A model generated the notes under the pieces. It did no database searches, was not told the DNA's origin, and worked only from the letters and a program-made list of their open reading frames with translations. DNA of 64,000 nucleotides, from NCBI GenBank assembly GCA_945897565.1, contig CAMDFN010000009.1, forward strand, positions 1-64,000. Reading direction: 5' to 3'. A program made the position numbers and the translations under genes. The stretch comes from Chryseobacterium gleum (GTDB taxonomy: Bacteria > Bacteroidota > Bacteroidia > Flavobacteriales_D > Crocinitomicaceae). Positions 34,664 to 41,601 of this stretch are shown in pieces. The number at the start of each line of letters is the position of its first letter. The first letter of the stretch is position 1.

Positions 34664-36508
34664 ATGTGCGGAATCGTTGCATACATAGGCAAAAATGAGG
34701 CCTATCCAGTGGTCATCAAAGGACTCAAAAGATTAGAATACCGAGGCTACGACAGCGCTGGTATTGCCTTGCATCAAAATGGCGCGCTCTCCATCTACAA
34801 GCGCGTCGGAAAAGTAAGCAATCTCGAAGATTTTGCCGCTACCCAAGACCTCAGCGGTCATGCTGCAATTGGCCACACCCGCTGGGCCACCCACGGAGAA
34901 CCCTCCGATGTCAATTCACATCCGCACACCTCAATGGATGGCAAAATTGCGCTTATCCACAACGGCATTATCGAAAACTACGATGTACTCAAACAAGAAT
35001 TGGTCAAAAACGGCTATATTTTTAAAAGTGCAACCGACACAGAAGTAGTAGTTCATTTAGTAGACTACATTCAAAAGAAAGAAAACGTTTGGTTTGGCGA
35101 GGCTTTGCGCTTGGCATTGAACCACGTTGTAGGGGCTTACGCTATTGTAGCCATGTCTTCTGATTACCCGAATCGTTTGGTTGCTGCGCGCAAGAGCAGC
35201 CCGCTTGTAGTGGGTATCGGCAGCGATGGCGCTTATTATTGTGCCTCTGATGCCACGCCAATTGTAGAGTACACCAAAAAAGTAGTTTACCTCAACGACG
35301 AAGAAGTAGCCGTTATTGACCTAGAAAAAGGCCTCAAAATCTACGACATCGCCGACCAACAAAAAACACCATTTTTCCAAGAACTCGAGCTCGAACTCGA
35401 GGCCCTAGAAAAAGGCGGATACGAGCATTTCATGCTCAAAGAAATCCACGAACAACCGCGTTCTATCCAAGACTGCTTCCGCGGCCGCCTCAATTCAGAT
35501 GAAGCATGGGTTGCCCTCGGTGGTATCCGTGAATACGAGCAAAAAATGATTTCTGCCAACCGCCTCATTATTGTGGCCTGCGGTACTTCATGGCACGCTG
35601 GTTTGGTGGGTGAATACCTCATAGAAGACCTTGCCCGTATCAACGTAGAGGTAGAATATGCAAGTGAATTCCGTTACCGCAATCCTATTCTTAGCGAGAA
35701 CGACGTCGTTATTGCCATTTCTCAATCTGGCGAAACCGCAGACACCCTAGCAGCGCTTGAATTAGCAAAATCTAAGGGAGCCACTATTTTGGGAATTTGC
35801 AATGTGGTTGGTTCTTCTATTGCCCGCATTACCGATGCAGGTTCTTATACGCACGCTGGCCCAGAAATTGGAGTAGCCTCAACCAAAGCCTTTACTGCAC
35901 AAGTAACGGTCCTGACTTTAATGGCACTGTCATTAGCTAAAAAGAAAGGCACTATTTCTGAGTCTAAATTCCGCCAACTTTTGGCTGAGCTCGAAGCCAT
36001 TCCGGACAAAGTAAAACGCGTTCTCGAAACAGATGCTGACATTGAGAAGATCGCAGCTATCTATAAAGATGCGACCAATGCACTTTATCTCGGACGCGGC
36101 AGTTCTTTCCCTGTTGCCCTAGAAGGCGCACTCAAACTCAAAGAAATTTCTTACATCCATGCCGAAGGCTATCCTGCTGCAGAAATGAAGCACGGTCCAA
36201 TTGCCTTGATCGATGAAAACATGCCGATCATTGTCATTGCCACCCATGGAACCTCTTACGAAAAAGTCGTCTCTAACATCCAAGAGGTGAAGGCCCGCAA
36301 AGGAAAAGTCATTGCTATCGTAACCGAAGGCGACGAACAAGTCCGCAACATGGCTGACCACGTCATCGAAATCCCTGAAGTAGACGAATTCTTGGTACCG
36401 CTATTAGCCACCATTCCCCTCCAGCTACTCTCTTACCACATCGCCGTCATGCGCGGTTGTAATGTAGACCAGCCAAGAAATTTGGCAAAAAGTGTTACGG
36501 TGGAGTAA
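34664..36508 (+). CDS. glmS: Glutamine--fructose-6-phosphate aminotransferase (isomerizing)
   Basis: 614 residues. Makes glucosamine-6-phosphate for peptidoglycan and LPS. Cys2 is the N-terminal glutaminase nucleophile ('MCGIVAYIGKNE', then 'RLEYRGYDSAGIA'); two SIS domains follow with 'CGTSWHAG', 'SQSGETADTLAAL', 'GRGSSFPVALEGALKLKEIS' and 'EMKHGPIALID'. It ends with the near-universal 'DQPRNLAKSVTVE'. The final 13 bases, including the stop codon, are the left copy of the direct repeat flanking the 3.2-kb insertion, so integration left the protein unchanged. Confidence 0.97.
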   Translation: MCGIVAYIGKNEAYPVVIKGLKRLEYRGYDSAGIALHQNGALSIYKRVGKVSNLEDFAATQDLSGHAAIGHTRWATHGEPSDVNSHPHTSMDGKIALIHNGIIENYDVLKQELVKNGYIFKSATDTEVVVHLVDYIQKKENVWFGEALRLALNHVVGAYAIVAMSSDYPNRLVAARKSSPLVVGIGSDGAYYCASDATPIVEYTKKVVYLNDEEVAVIDLEKGLKIYDIADQQKTPFFQELELELEALEKGGYEHFMLKEIHEQPRSIQDCFRGRLNSDEAWVALGGIREYEQKMISANRLIIVACGTSWHAGLVGEYLIEDLARINVEVEYASEFRYRNPILSENDVVIAISQSGETADTLAALELAKSKGATILGICNVVGSSIARITDAGSYTHAGPEIGVASTKAFTAQVTVLTLMALSLAKKKGTISESKFRQLLAELEAIPDKVKRVLETDADIEKIAAIYKDATNALYLGRGSSFPVALEGALKLKEISYIHAEGYPAAEMKHGPIALIDENMPIIVIATHGTSYEKVVSNIQEVKARKGKVIAIVTEGDEQVRNMADHVIEIPEVDEFLVPLLATIPLQLLSYHIAVMRGCNVDQPRNLAKSVTVE

Positions 36509-36846
36509 TCTGAACGGGTATTTGGTTGGTCTGTTAGTGTTTTCGATAGTTTCAGATGTTTTCTATGAGGGACGTTTTTGGAAACAGTCCGTTTTACACC
36601 CTCATAAATCAATGGGATTTTAAGGAAAAGATGTAATTCATGAACCTTCTTATCTGTTTGATAGGATAAGGTAATGGACTGAATAAAATGGGTTAGAACT
36701 TCCTTTTTCTGTTTGAATGAAAAGGACTTGTTTTTCGTTAACACCTTAGAAATCTCTAACATTGATTTATACCACTTATCCTTCTGATAATGAAAGGATA
36801 AAAGGTTTTTATTGTCTTCAATTTTTAGGGGTTGGCCGTTGCACAC
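36433..36846 (-). pseudogene. C-terminal remnant of a site-specific (serine-type) recombinase
   Basis: The frame is open from about 36910 leftwards. 'KDKWYKSMLEISKVLTKNKS' and 'FKQKKEVLTHFIQSITLSYQ' followed by a hydrophobic beta strand ('LHLFLKIPLIYEG') look like the end of a large serine recombinase, from the coiled-coil/zinc-ribbon region to the final strand. The catalytic N-terminal domain is missing; the SPFH operon occupies its place. The last ~25 residues are not element sequence: the frame crosses the 36508 junction and reads the antisense of glmS ('STVTLFAKFLGWS'). No start codon is trusted. The assignment is by recognition of the C-terminal pattern, not by a catalytic motif. Confidence 0.55.
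36496..36508. repeat. Left 13-bp direct repeat (attachment site) at glmS stop
   Basis: TACGGTGGAGTAA, the last codons and stop of glmS, repeated perfectly at 39672-39684. The flanking bases differ on both sides, so the repeat is exactly 13 bp. Interpreted as the crossover core of an integrative element. Confidence 0.85.
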
Positions 36847-36914
36847 AGTTTTTCTGTCGGTGTCCGCCGTTATTGTACAGAAGTCGAGGAAGATAGTCGA
36901 ATTAGTTAAAACGC

Positions 36915-36946
36915 TTGTTTTTGTATCAAATTATTGTTTACATTTG
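36915..36946 (+). promoter_or_regulatory. Promoter of the SPFH-RHH pair
   Basis: TTG at 36915-36917, 21 bases, then TACATTTG at 36939-36946: an exact Bacteroidetes TTG-N17-23-TAnnTTTG promoter, 36 bases before the SPFH ATG. Best-formed promoter in the window. Confidence 0.65.
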
Positions 36947-36965
36947 TGATATCAATATGATATCA
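36947..36965. promoter_or_regulatory. Twin-palindrome operator candidate
   Basis: Two copies of the palindrome TGATATCA (36947-36954 and 36958-36965), 11 bases centre to centre, about one helical turn, starting directly after the -7 element. Paired short palindromes spaced one turn apart are the usual target of ribbon-helix-helix dimers, and an RHH gene closes this operon, so autorepression is likely. Confidence 0.55.
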
Positions 36966-36982
36966 TTTAAATATTACTCATT

Positions 36983-37837
36983 ATGAAAACAGAAAAAACT
37001 ATAACACCGTTAAATGGCTATTTGGTTGTCGTTATGCTATTAGTATTAGCAGCGTTAATTCTTTATGGCTTTATCTCTAATAATATGATGTTGGGAGTTG
37101 CATCATTTCTAATATTTGTTCTTTTAACGAAGGGCTTTATTGTAGTAAGTCCGAACAGCTCAAAAGTATTATTGCTTTTCGGAGACTATAAAGGTAGTGT
37201 CAAACAAAGCGGCTTCTTTTGGATCAATCCGCTTTATAATAGCACAAGTTTGTCTTTACGAGCAAGAAACTTTGAGAGCGAAAAAATTAAGGTTAATGAT
37301 AAAATGGGAAACCCAATTATGATTAGCGTTATTTTAGTTTGGAAAGTTAAAGACACATTTAAGGCTACTTTTGAAGTAGATAATTACGAAAACTTTATAA
37401 GAATTCAAACGGATTCAGCAGTCAGGAAACTTGCGGGATCTTTTCCGTATGACCATTTTGAAGATGAGAAAGCAACAGTAACTTTAAGCACTAATTTTGA
37501 TGATGTAAATAAAGCTCTTGAACACGAAGTAACTCAGCGATTAGAAATTGCAGGAATAGAAGTGGTAGAGTCGAGAATAGGATATTTAGCATACGCTCCT
37601 GAAATTGCACACTCAATGTTAAGGAGACAACAAGCGTCTGCTGTTGTTGCAGCCCGTCATAAAATTGTTGAAGGCGCTGTCGGCATGGTTGAAAGTGCTT
37701 TAAAACTTTTAGCAGATAAAGAAATTATTGAATTCGATGAAGATAGAAAAGCCGCAATGGTCAGCAATTTAATGGTTGTCCTTTGTGGTGATAGTGAAAC
37801 GAAACCTGTAATAAATACAGGAACTTTAAATCAATAA
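36983..37837 (+). CDS. SPFH/band 7 domain membrane protein
   Basis: 284 residues. Two hydrophobic stretches at about 12-30 and 34-50, then an SPFH (stomatin/prohibitin/flotillin/HflKC) domain: 'GFIVVSPNSSKVLLLFGDYKG', 'SLRARNFESEKIKVNDKMGN', 'VVESRIGYLAYAPEIAHSML', followed by an Ala-rich helix 'RRQQASAVVAARHKIVEGAVG'. Such proteins form membrane-associated rings or microdomains and often govern membrane proteases. The partner here is a small RHH DNA-binding protein 3 bases downstream. The function of this pair is not known to me; stress or membrane-integrity response is one possibility. Its AT-rich codon use differs from the chromosome around it. Confidence 0.85.
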   Translation: MKTEKTITPLNGYLVVVMLLVLAALILYGFISNNMMLGVASFLIFVLLTKGFIVVSPNSSKVLLLFGDYKGSVKQSGFFWINPLYNSTSLSLRARNFESEKIKVNDKMGNPIMISVILVWKVKDTFKATFEVDNYENFIRIQTDSAVRKLAGSFPYDHFEDEKATVTLSTNFDDVNKALEHEVTQRLEIAGIEVVESRIGYLAYAPEIAHSMLRRQQASAVVAARHKIVEGAVGMVESALKLLADKEIIEFDEDRKAAMVSNLMVVLCGDSETKPVINTGTLNQ

Positions 37838-37840
37838 AGG

Positions 37841-38011
37841 ATGTCCGAAAAAAAGTCATTTGCATTAAGAATAGATTCAGAAACAATGAAAGCCATTGAA
37901 AAATGGGCTGCTGATGAATTTCGTAGTGTCAATGGTCAAATTGAATGGATGCTTAATAACAGTCTTAAAGAAGCAAAAAGAATTAAAGTAAAAACAATCC
38001 AAAAGAAATAG
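37841..38011 (+). CDS. Arc-like ribbon-helix-helix protein
   Basis: 56 residues. 'KKSFALRIDSETMKAIEKWA' supplies the beta strand and first helix, and 'DEFRSVNGQIEWMLNNSLKEA' the second helix, of an Arc/MetJ-type DNA-binding fold, with a basic tail. It starts 3 bases after the SPFH stop, so it is the second gene of a two-gene operon. Inferred role: dimeric repressor of its own promoter through the twin TGATATCA site at 36947-36965. It could instead be an antitoxin-type regulator, but the SPFH partner is not a toxin fold. Confidence 0.8.
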   Translation: MSEKKSFALRIDSETMKAIEKWAADEFRSVNGQIEWMLNNSLKEAKRIKVKTIQKK

Positions 38012-38041
38012 TGTCCGAATATTTTAGGAAAGAAAAAGACT

Positions 38042-38221
38042 TTATCCTACGGAATTTTCGTCAGCGGAAAGTCCGTCCAACGGCTTACCTATAACTATTA
38101 TATCGGCTTGATATTCCCTTCCAAACCTTTGATCTGAACGTTTCTTTTTGGTATATATTGACCACGTATGTTTATGAGTAAATCGATGATTTCGTGGAGT
38201 CTTATATCCCTTATCAATGAG
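38042..38221 (-). pseudogene. 3' part of a small recombinase-like gene split by the cassette
   Basis: On the minus strand from 38221 the frame reads 'LIDKGYKTPRNHRFTHKHTW', then 'SIYTKKKRSDQRFGREYQAD', ending in TAA at 38044-38042. It continues, in frame, the peptide encoded at 39566-39438 once the 1216-bp cassette is removed, giving an unbroken 102-residue protein ('...FKQISDY' + 'LIDKGYKTP...'). The sequence resembles the helix-turn-helix and linker segment of serine recombinases ('LYENQNMTFKQISDYL...GYKTPR'). The residues after 'IIVIG' may not belong to the original protein. The 38012-38315 interval holds no intact gene besides this fragment and the start of the cassette. Confidence 0.6.
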
Positions 38222-38315
38222 TTATGTACAAGAGACTGAAATCACGCTCCGGTAAAGATAAATCGGGAAACCTAAAACCCAACTTCTGCTTAAACTAAAA
38301 AGAAAAAAAAACAAA

Positions 38316-39212
38316 ATGAAATTACTATTAAACGTTATTATCTTTTTCACACTTTTTAATTCTCAAAATAGCCAATCTCAAACAATTGATACTTTAGTTG
38401 AGGTTGGTAATCATAAATTGCATTTCAAGATTGTTAAAGGCAATGGTATTCCTATTCTTTTTGAATCAGGTGCTGGAGATGATGGAACTGTCTGGAATTC
38501 TATCTTGGCCCCAATTGCTGAAATAACAGGTGCAACCTTGATTACGTATGACAGAGCAGGTTTTGGAAAAAGTACAATAAATACTTTAGAAACTGATGAA
38601 TCAAAACATGGAATAATAAATAGTGTTGAAGATTTAGAAGCAGGACTTAAAATATTGGGATATGACAAAGAAATTATCCTAGTTTCTCATTCCTATGGTG
38701 GACATTTATCTACATTATATTCGGTAAGACATCCTGATCTTGTAAAATCTATTGTATTAATCGATGTTACTCACAATTTTTATTACATGAACGATTATTT
38801 TGAAAAAGAATCAAAGAAGGAAGAAAAGCATTTACCGGAAATGAAAAAAAATAATCTTGGATTTTATTATTTGGCTTTAAATTTTTCTGAAACAAGCAAC
38901 ATAATGGGCAAACTTACTATTCCTCAAAATATTCCTGTAGTAGATTTTGTTAATGAGATACATTTCTTTAAAGAAAAGGACAAGGTTGAATATTGGAAGG
39001 AATGCCATAAGAAATTTGTTGAAAGTCATCCAAATAGTATTGGAATAACAGCAAGCGGATGTCATCATTATATATGGCTTGACAATCCAAATTTAATAAT
39101 TACTACTGTTTCAAATAGTTACGCTGAAACTTTAGAAGAGAAACAAAAAAATGAAGTTTATCAAAGAGCATTAAATTATGCGATAGCATCTTTAAATAAA
39201 GTTGACAAGTAA
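38316..39212 (+). CDS. Alpha/beta hydrolase, exported, cassette-borne
   Basis: 298 residues with a signal-peptide-like N-terminus ('LLLNVIIFFTLFNSQNSQSQ'). Alpha/beta-hydrolase core: 'GIPILFESGAGDDGTVWNSI' (oxyanion region), 'LITYDRAGFGKS', nucleophile elbow 'LVSHSYGGHL' with Ser126 (S-x-S-x-G rather than G-x-S-x-G), and the catalytic-His candidate in 'SGCHHYIWLDNP' (His250/251). Substrate unknown. It is the sole gene of the cassette; the 94 bases before its ATG contain no exact TAnnTTTG motif, as expected for cassette genes that borrow promoters. Strongly AT-biased codons distinguish it from its neighbours. Confidence 0.85.
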   Translation: MKLLLNVIIFFTLFNSQNSQSQTIDTLVEVGNHKLHFKIVKGNGIPILFESGAGDDGTVWNSILAPIAEITGATLITYDRAGFGKSTINTLETDESKHGIINSVEDLEAGLKILGYDKEIILVSHSYGGHLSTLYSVRHPDLVKSIVLIDVTHNFYYMNDYFEKESKKEEKHLPEMKKNNLGFYYLALNFSETSNIMGKLTIPQNIPVVDFVNEIHFFKEKDKVEYWKECHKKFVESHPNSIGITASGCHHYIWLDNPNLIITTVSNSYAETLEEKQKNEVYQRALNYAIASLNKVDK

Positions 39213-39310
39213 CATAGAAATGAAAAACGAAATTCTCGGATATCTAAAAATTGAATTCCAGAGACAAACATATACGTCTTGCTTTGTAGGTTACTTCCGA
39301 AGTCTCCTGT

Positions 39311-39437
39311 ACATAACACACGCTAGGCAAAAAAGCCGAGATTTTGGTAACGAAAAATAATTAATTGAAAAACTTAAGATTTTGGATCGCAAATAAACCT
39401 AATTTTAAAATCGGCTTCTTCGCCTAGCGCGAAACCG
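39311..39437 (+). other. attC-like recombination site
   Basis: ACATAAC (39311-39317, R''), CGCTAGGC (39321-39328, L''), AAGCCGAGATTTT (39333-39345), a 61-base loop, AAAATCGGCTT (39407-39417), GCCTAGCG (39422-39429, L') and terminal G 39437, which with the cassette's leading TTATGT forms R'. The arms pair perfectly except for extra-helical bases (a spare G/A near 39340 and a few loop-side mismatches), the type of asymmetry that marks the recombined strand in attC. Bases 39301-39310 also pair with the cassette's start (AGTCTC/GAGACT), lengthening the stem. Confidence 0.7.
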
Positions 39438-39566
39438 ATAATCACTTATCTGTTTGAAGGTCATGTTCTGATTTTCGTATAAATCAGATATAATGGAGAA
39501 TAATTCCATCTGATAATCACTGTAGTGTGATAACCACAAGTTGGAAGAGGTGATCCTTACCTCCAT
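39438..39566 (-). pseudogene. 5' part of the small recombinase-like gene split by the cassette
   Basis: From ATG 39566 the minus strand reads 'MEVRITSSNLWLSHYSDYQM', then 'ELFSIISDLYENQNMTFKQI', 'SDY', and is then cut at 39438 by the cassette. Without the join the frame runs on into the attC stem ('RFRARRRSRF') and stops. An upstream TTG at 39656 could start a longer form. Similar small helical proteins resembling the middle of serine recombinases accompany recombinase genes in Bacteroidetes. Lying at the right end of the element in the same orientation as the left-end remnant, it fits an original small gene followed by a recombinase gene. Confidence 0.6.
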
Positions 39567-39671
39567 GGTTAAAAAATAAGATCGATTATTATTTTTACCT
39601 TTGTTAGAAGTAATATTATTACCTATGACAGTATCAGTACACGGAGTATTAACCAATGTAGAGTTTTCCTC

Positions 39672-39684
39672 TACGGTGGAGTAA
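39672..39684. repeat. Right 13-bp direct repeat of the glmS element
   Basis: TACGGTGGAGTAA, identical to 36496-36508. What follows (ATTTATTTATAC) is the presumed original sequence downstream of glmS. Confidence 0.85.
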
Positions 39685-39705
39685 ATTTATTTATACTTCT
39701 GCCGG

Positions 39706-39939
39706 CTATATTGCATCTAGAATACGAGCCAGCTCCCAATCTTTTTCGGTGACTACATTGCCTGCATCGTGCGTAGTCAACCGTACCTCAACTTTATTGT
39801 AAACGTTGGTCCATTCCGGATGATGGTTCAGTTTTTCAATCTCAATGCTTGCCTTTTGCATCCATTCCATTGCTTTTAGGAAACTCGAAAATTCGAAGGT
39901 TTTATGCAATGCGTTGTTGTGTTCGGTCCAGTTGTGCAT
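39706..39939 (-). CDS. phhB: Pterin-4a-carbinolamine dehydratase
   Basis: 77 residues, slightly shorter than most members. The signature is visible: 'IEKLNHHPEWTNVYNKVEVRLTTHD' splits into the His-His-Pro motif, the aromatic, and the later His, ending in 'DWELA'. Dehydrates 4a-hydroxytetrahydrobiopterin, recycling the cofactor of aromatic amino-acid hydroxylases; no hydroxylase gene is present here. It follows the 39959-41479 gene on the same strand (19-base gap) and once lay directly downstream, convergent, of glmS before the element inserted. Confidence 0.92.
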   Translation of the reverse strand: MHNWTEHNNALHKTFEFSSFLKAMEWMQKASIEIEKLNHHPEWTNVYNKVEVRLTTHDAGNVVTEKDWELARILDAI

Positions 39940-39958
39940 GGGCTAGGTTCGGATAGGC

Positions 39959-41479
39959 TTACTCGAAAGACACCTTATTCAAAAAGAGTACAGTACGCTT
40001 GCGTTTGACGTCGTCATCGACTTTATTTTTGATGGACTGTACGCCGTAAGACAAGAAGTATTTGTCGTACCAGAAGTAGATGTTGCTGTAGGTTCCCTTC
40101 ACTTTATCGTTTTCGTTGGTGGTGTTGATCGGGTTAGAGGTTTTTTCACTAAGGATTTCGCCAGAAAAAGAAAACGACTTAGAGTAGATATTGCGGCCAT
40201 CGGCATATACCAATTGAATGCTATTTTGCTCTTTTGCTGCAATGCGAATAAAGGACTTCGCCACCATAGGTTTGTACCACAAGTACATTTTGAAAACTTG
40301 GCTCCAGATGAGTTCTCCTTGTGCATTGAATTTGGCAATCATGGCGTGGGTATATTGGTAACCATCAAAAACTTGAACAGTTGTGGTAGTTGCTTTGCCG
40401 TTGACGTAGGTTGTGCGGGTTTCAGTTCTGTACGTTGGGTAATAGGCCTCGGTGATGAGTAAAAAATCGTTGTCAACAGCAATGAGGTCGTGCATGACAA
40501 GGAGTTGATTTGCTTGAAGTTCTTTGCCTCTTTTAGCTTTGCGCTCTTTTTTGCTTTCGATGCGTTGTTGGCTTCTTTCCGGAAGAAAATCAAGGTAGTT
40601 AGGGATGTCTAAAAAATTGTAGGTATTGATGTTAGCGATGTTTCCGTCAGTGGAACTGGCAAAATAAATACCGTTGTTTGGGCCAAGTACTGTACTTCCG
40701 TAGGTACCGGCAATGGCAATTTCATTGGCGCCAACCGCACCCACTGTAATGGATTTAATAATTTTTTCGCCGCCTTCATCGATCATTTGCGGTGCCGACA
40801 TTTTACCGTCCAGATCTATGGATAATAAATAGGCAAACGAAACCATTCTGGATTTAATCACCCTAATTGAAAGATAAAATTTATTGGCGTCTTCTAAATA
40901 CTGCAGATTGATGGGTGCAGTACGGCGTTGTTTGAACCCCTCTACAAGAATTGGTGTTGCTGTAGCGGTTTGGGTTTCTAAATCAAAATAAAGAAATGCC
41001 GCACCATTTTTGCCCTGTCCGATTGCGGCAGCTTTGTTTCCTACTACATAAAAAGAATGGATATTGTAAAAACTGGTTTTGCCATCGAGCTCGATGTCTA
41101 AGCGTTTTGTTGTTTTGTTTTTGACATCGAATTGATAGATGTAAATTGGCAAATTGCGTTTATACGCCACATGATAAATGCTTTCTTCTCCTTCGAAAGT
41201 GGCAACAATTGGGTGCGTTGGCTCGAAGTCAATAGGATCTGTTTCGTATAATTCAAGATCGGAATTGTAGACATCGTGATGTAAGTAATAGTTACTTCTT
41301 AAGCCACCATCTTTGCTCAGGCTTCTTACCACAACGCCGTATTGGCCCATTGTATATACTTGTTCATCATAACGGCCGTCTTTGAGGTCAATTTCGACGC
41401 GTTTTTCGGTGGTTTTGAGTTGTTGCCCGAAAATAAAAGTAGTTGCTAAGACAAAAGAGAGTACAAATATTGCTTTCAT
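39959..41479 (-). CDS. Exported protein of unknown function
   Basis: 506 residues with a clear signal peptide ('AIFVLSFVLATTFIFGQQ'). The rest is beta-rich and irregularly repetitive, with blocks such as 'AYLLSIDLDGKMSAPQMI' and 'HAMIAKFNAQGELIWSQVF' that resemble beta-propeller blades. A basic stretch 'SKKERKAKRGKEL' sits near 320. No T9SS sorting domain, lipobox or enzyme motif was found, so it is probably periplasmic. First gene of a two-gene run with the pterin dehydratase. Confidence 0.75.
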   Translation of the reverse strand: MKAIFVLSFVLATTFIFGQQLKTTEKRVEIDLKDGRYDEQVYTMGQYGVVVRSLSKDGGLRSNYYLHHDVYNSDLELYETDPIDFEPTHPIVATFEGEESIYHVAYKRNLPIYIYQFDVKNKTTKRLDIELDGKTSFYNIHSFYVVGNKAAAIGQGKNGAAFLYFDLETQTATATPILVEGFKQRRTAPINLQYLEDANKFYLSIRVIKSRMVSFAYLLSIDLDGKMSAPQMIDEGGEKIIKSITVGAVGANEIAIAGTYGSTVLGPNNGIYFASSTDGNIANINTYNFLDIPNYLDFLPERSQQRIESKKERKAKRGKELQANQLLVMHDLIAVDNDFLLITEAYYPTYRTETRTTYVNGKATTTTVQVFDGYQYTHAMIAKFNAQGELIWSQVFKMYLWYKPMVAKSFIRIAAKEQNSIQLVYADGRNIYSKSFSFSGEILSEKTSNPINTTNENDKVKGTYSNIYFWYDKYFLSYGVQSIKNKVDDDVKRKRTVLFLNKVSFE

Positions 41480-41601
41480 AAAGAGATATTGCGCATAAAT
41501 AATAGTAAAGCTAAATTACATAAAGTCTAGGTAGATACAGTATGGTATATATTCTACATTTCGTCTAAACTTTTCTTTCGGGTCTTTTGTTACTTTTGTC
41601 T

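Larger units (their letters stand above)
38222..39437 (+). mobile_element. Solitary integron-type gene cassette (hydrolase + attC-like site)
   Basis: A 1216-bp unit: left end TTATGTACAAGAG (after target G38221), alpha/beta hydrolase gene, then an imperfect inverted repeat ending GAAACCG at 39437. If circularised, the ends make GTTATGT, the exact complement of ACATAAC at 39311-39317, so R' and R'' boxes flank the stem as in attC. Rejoining the flanks gives AATGAG^ATAATC, a GATAA site that fits the G^WTNM consensus of integron secondary sites, and restores a reading frame. No intI gene or further cassette is in the window. The family rules are established for integrons; application here is inference from these coinciding features. 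Confidence 0.75.
36509..39684. mobile_element. Decayed integrative element at the 3' end of glmS
   Basis: A 3176-bp AT-rich segment bounded by identical 13-bp repeats. Excising one repeat plus the segment would rejoin the glmS stop codon directly to the ordinary intergenic sequence before the pterin dehydratase gene. The contents are unlike the housekeeping surroundings: a recombinase C-terminal remnant at the left end, an SPFH/ribbon-helix-helix pair, a split small recombinase-like gene at the right end, and an integron-type cassette inside it. Short identical flanks next to recombinase sequence suit site-specific integration. The recombinase is broken, so the element is probably immobile by itself. 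Tn7-type insertion is excluded because that lands downstream of glmS with a 5-bp duplication. Confidence 0.8.

Noticed and set aside
36433..36508. Apparent minus-strand coding sequence overlapping the end of glmS.
   Set aside because: This part is the antisense of the conserved glmS 3' end; only the sequence left of 36846 and right of 36508 can be recombinase.
36496..36540. Tn7-like insertion at glmS.
   Set aside because: The repeat is 13 bp and includes the stop codon; Tn7 inserts downstream of glmS with 5-bp duplications, and no tnsABCD genes are present.
38012..38221. A left attC for the hydrolase cassette or an attI site.
   Set aside because: No ACATAAC/CAATAAC box or long inverted repeat was found; the region is explained as the 3' half of the split recombinase-like gene.
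39220..39360. Small 46-codon frame after the hydrolase that runs into the attC stem ('...ITHARQKSRDFGNEK').
   Set aside because: Its second half is fully explained as translation of the attC inverted repeat; no promoter, no family and no coding bias of its own.
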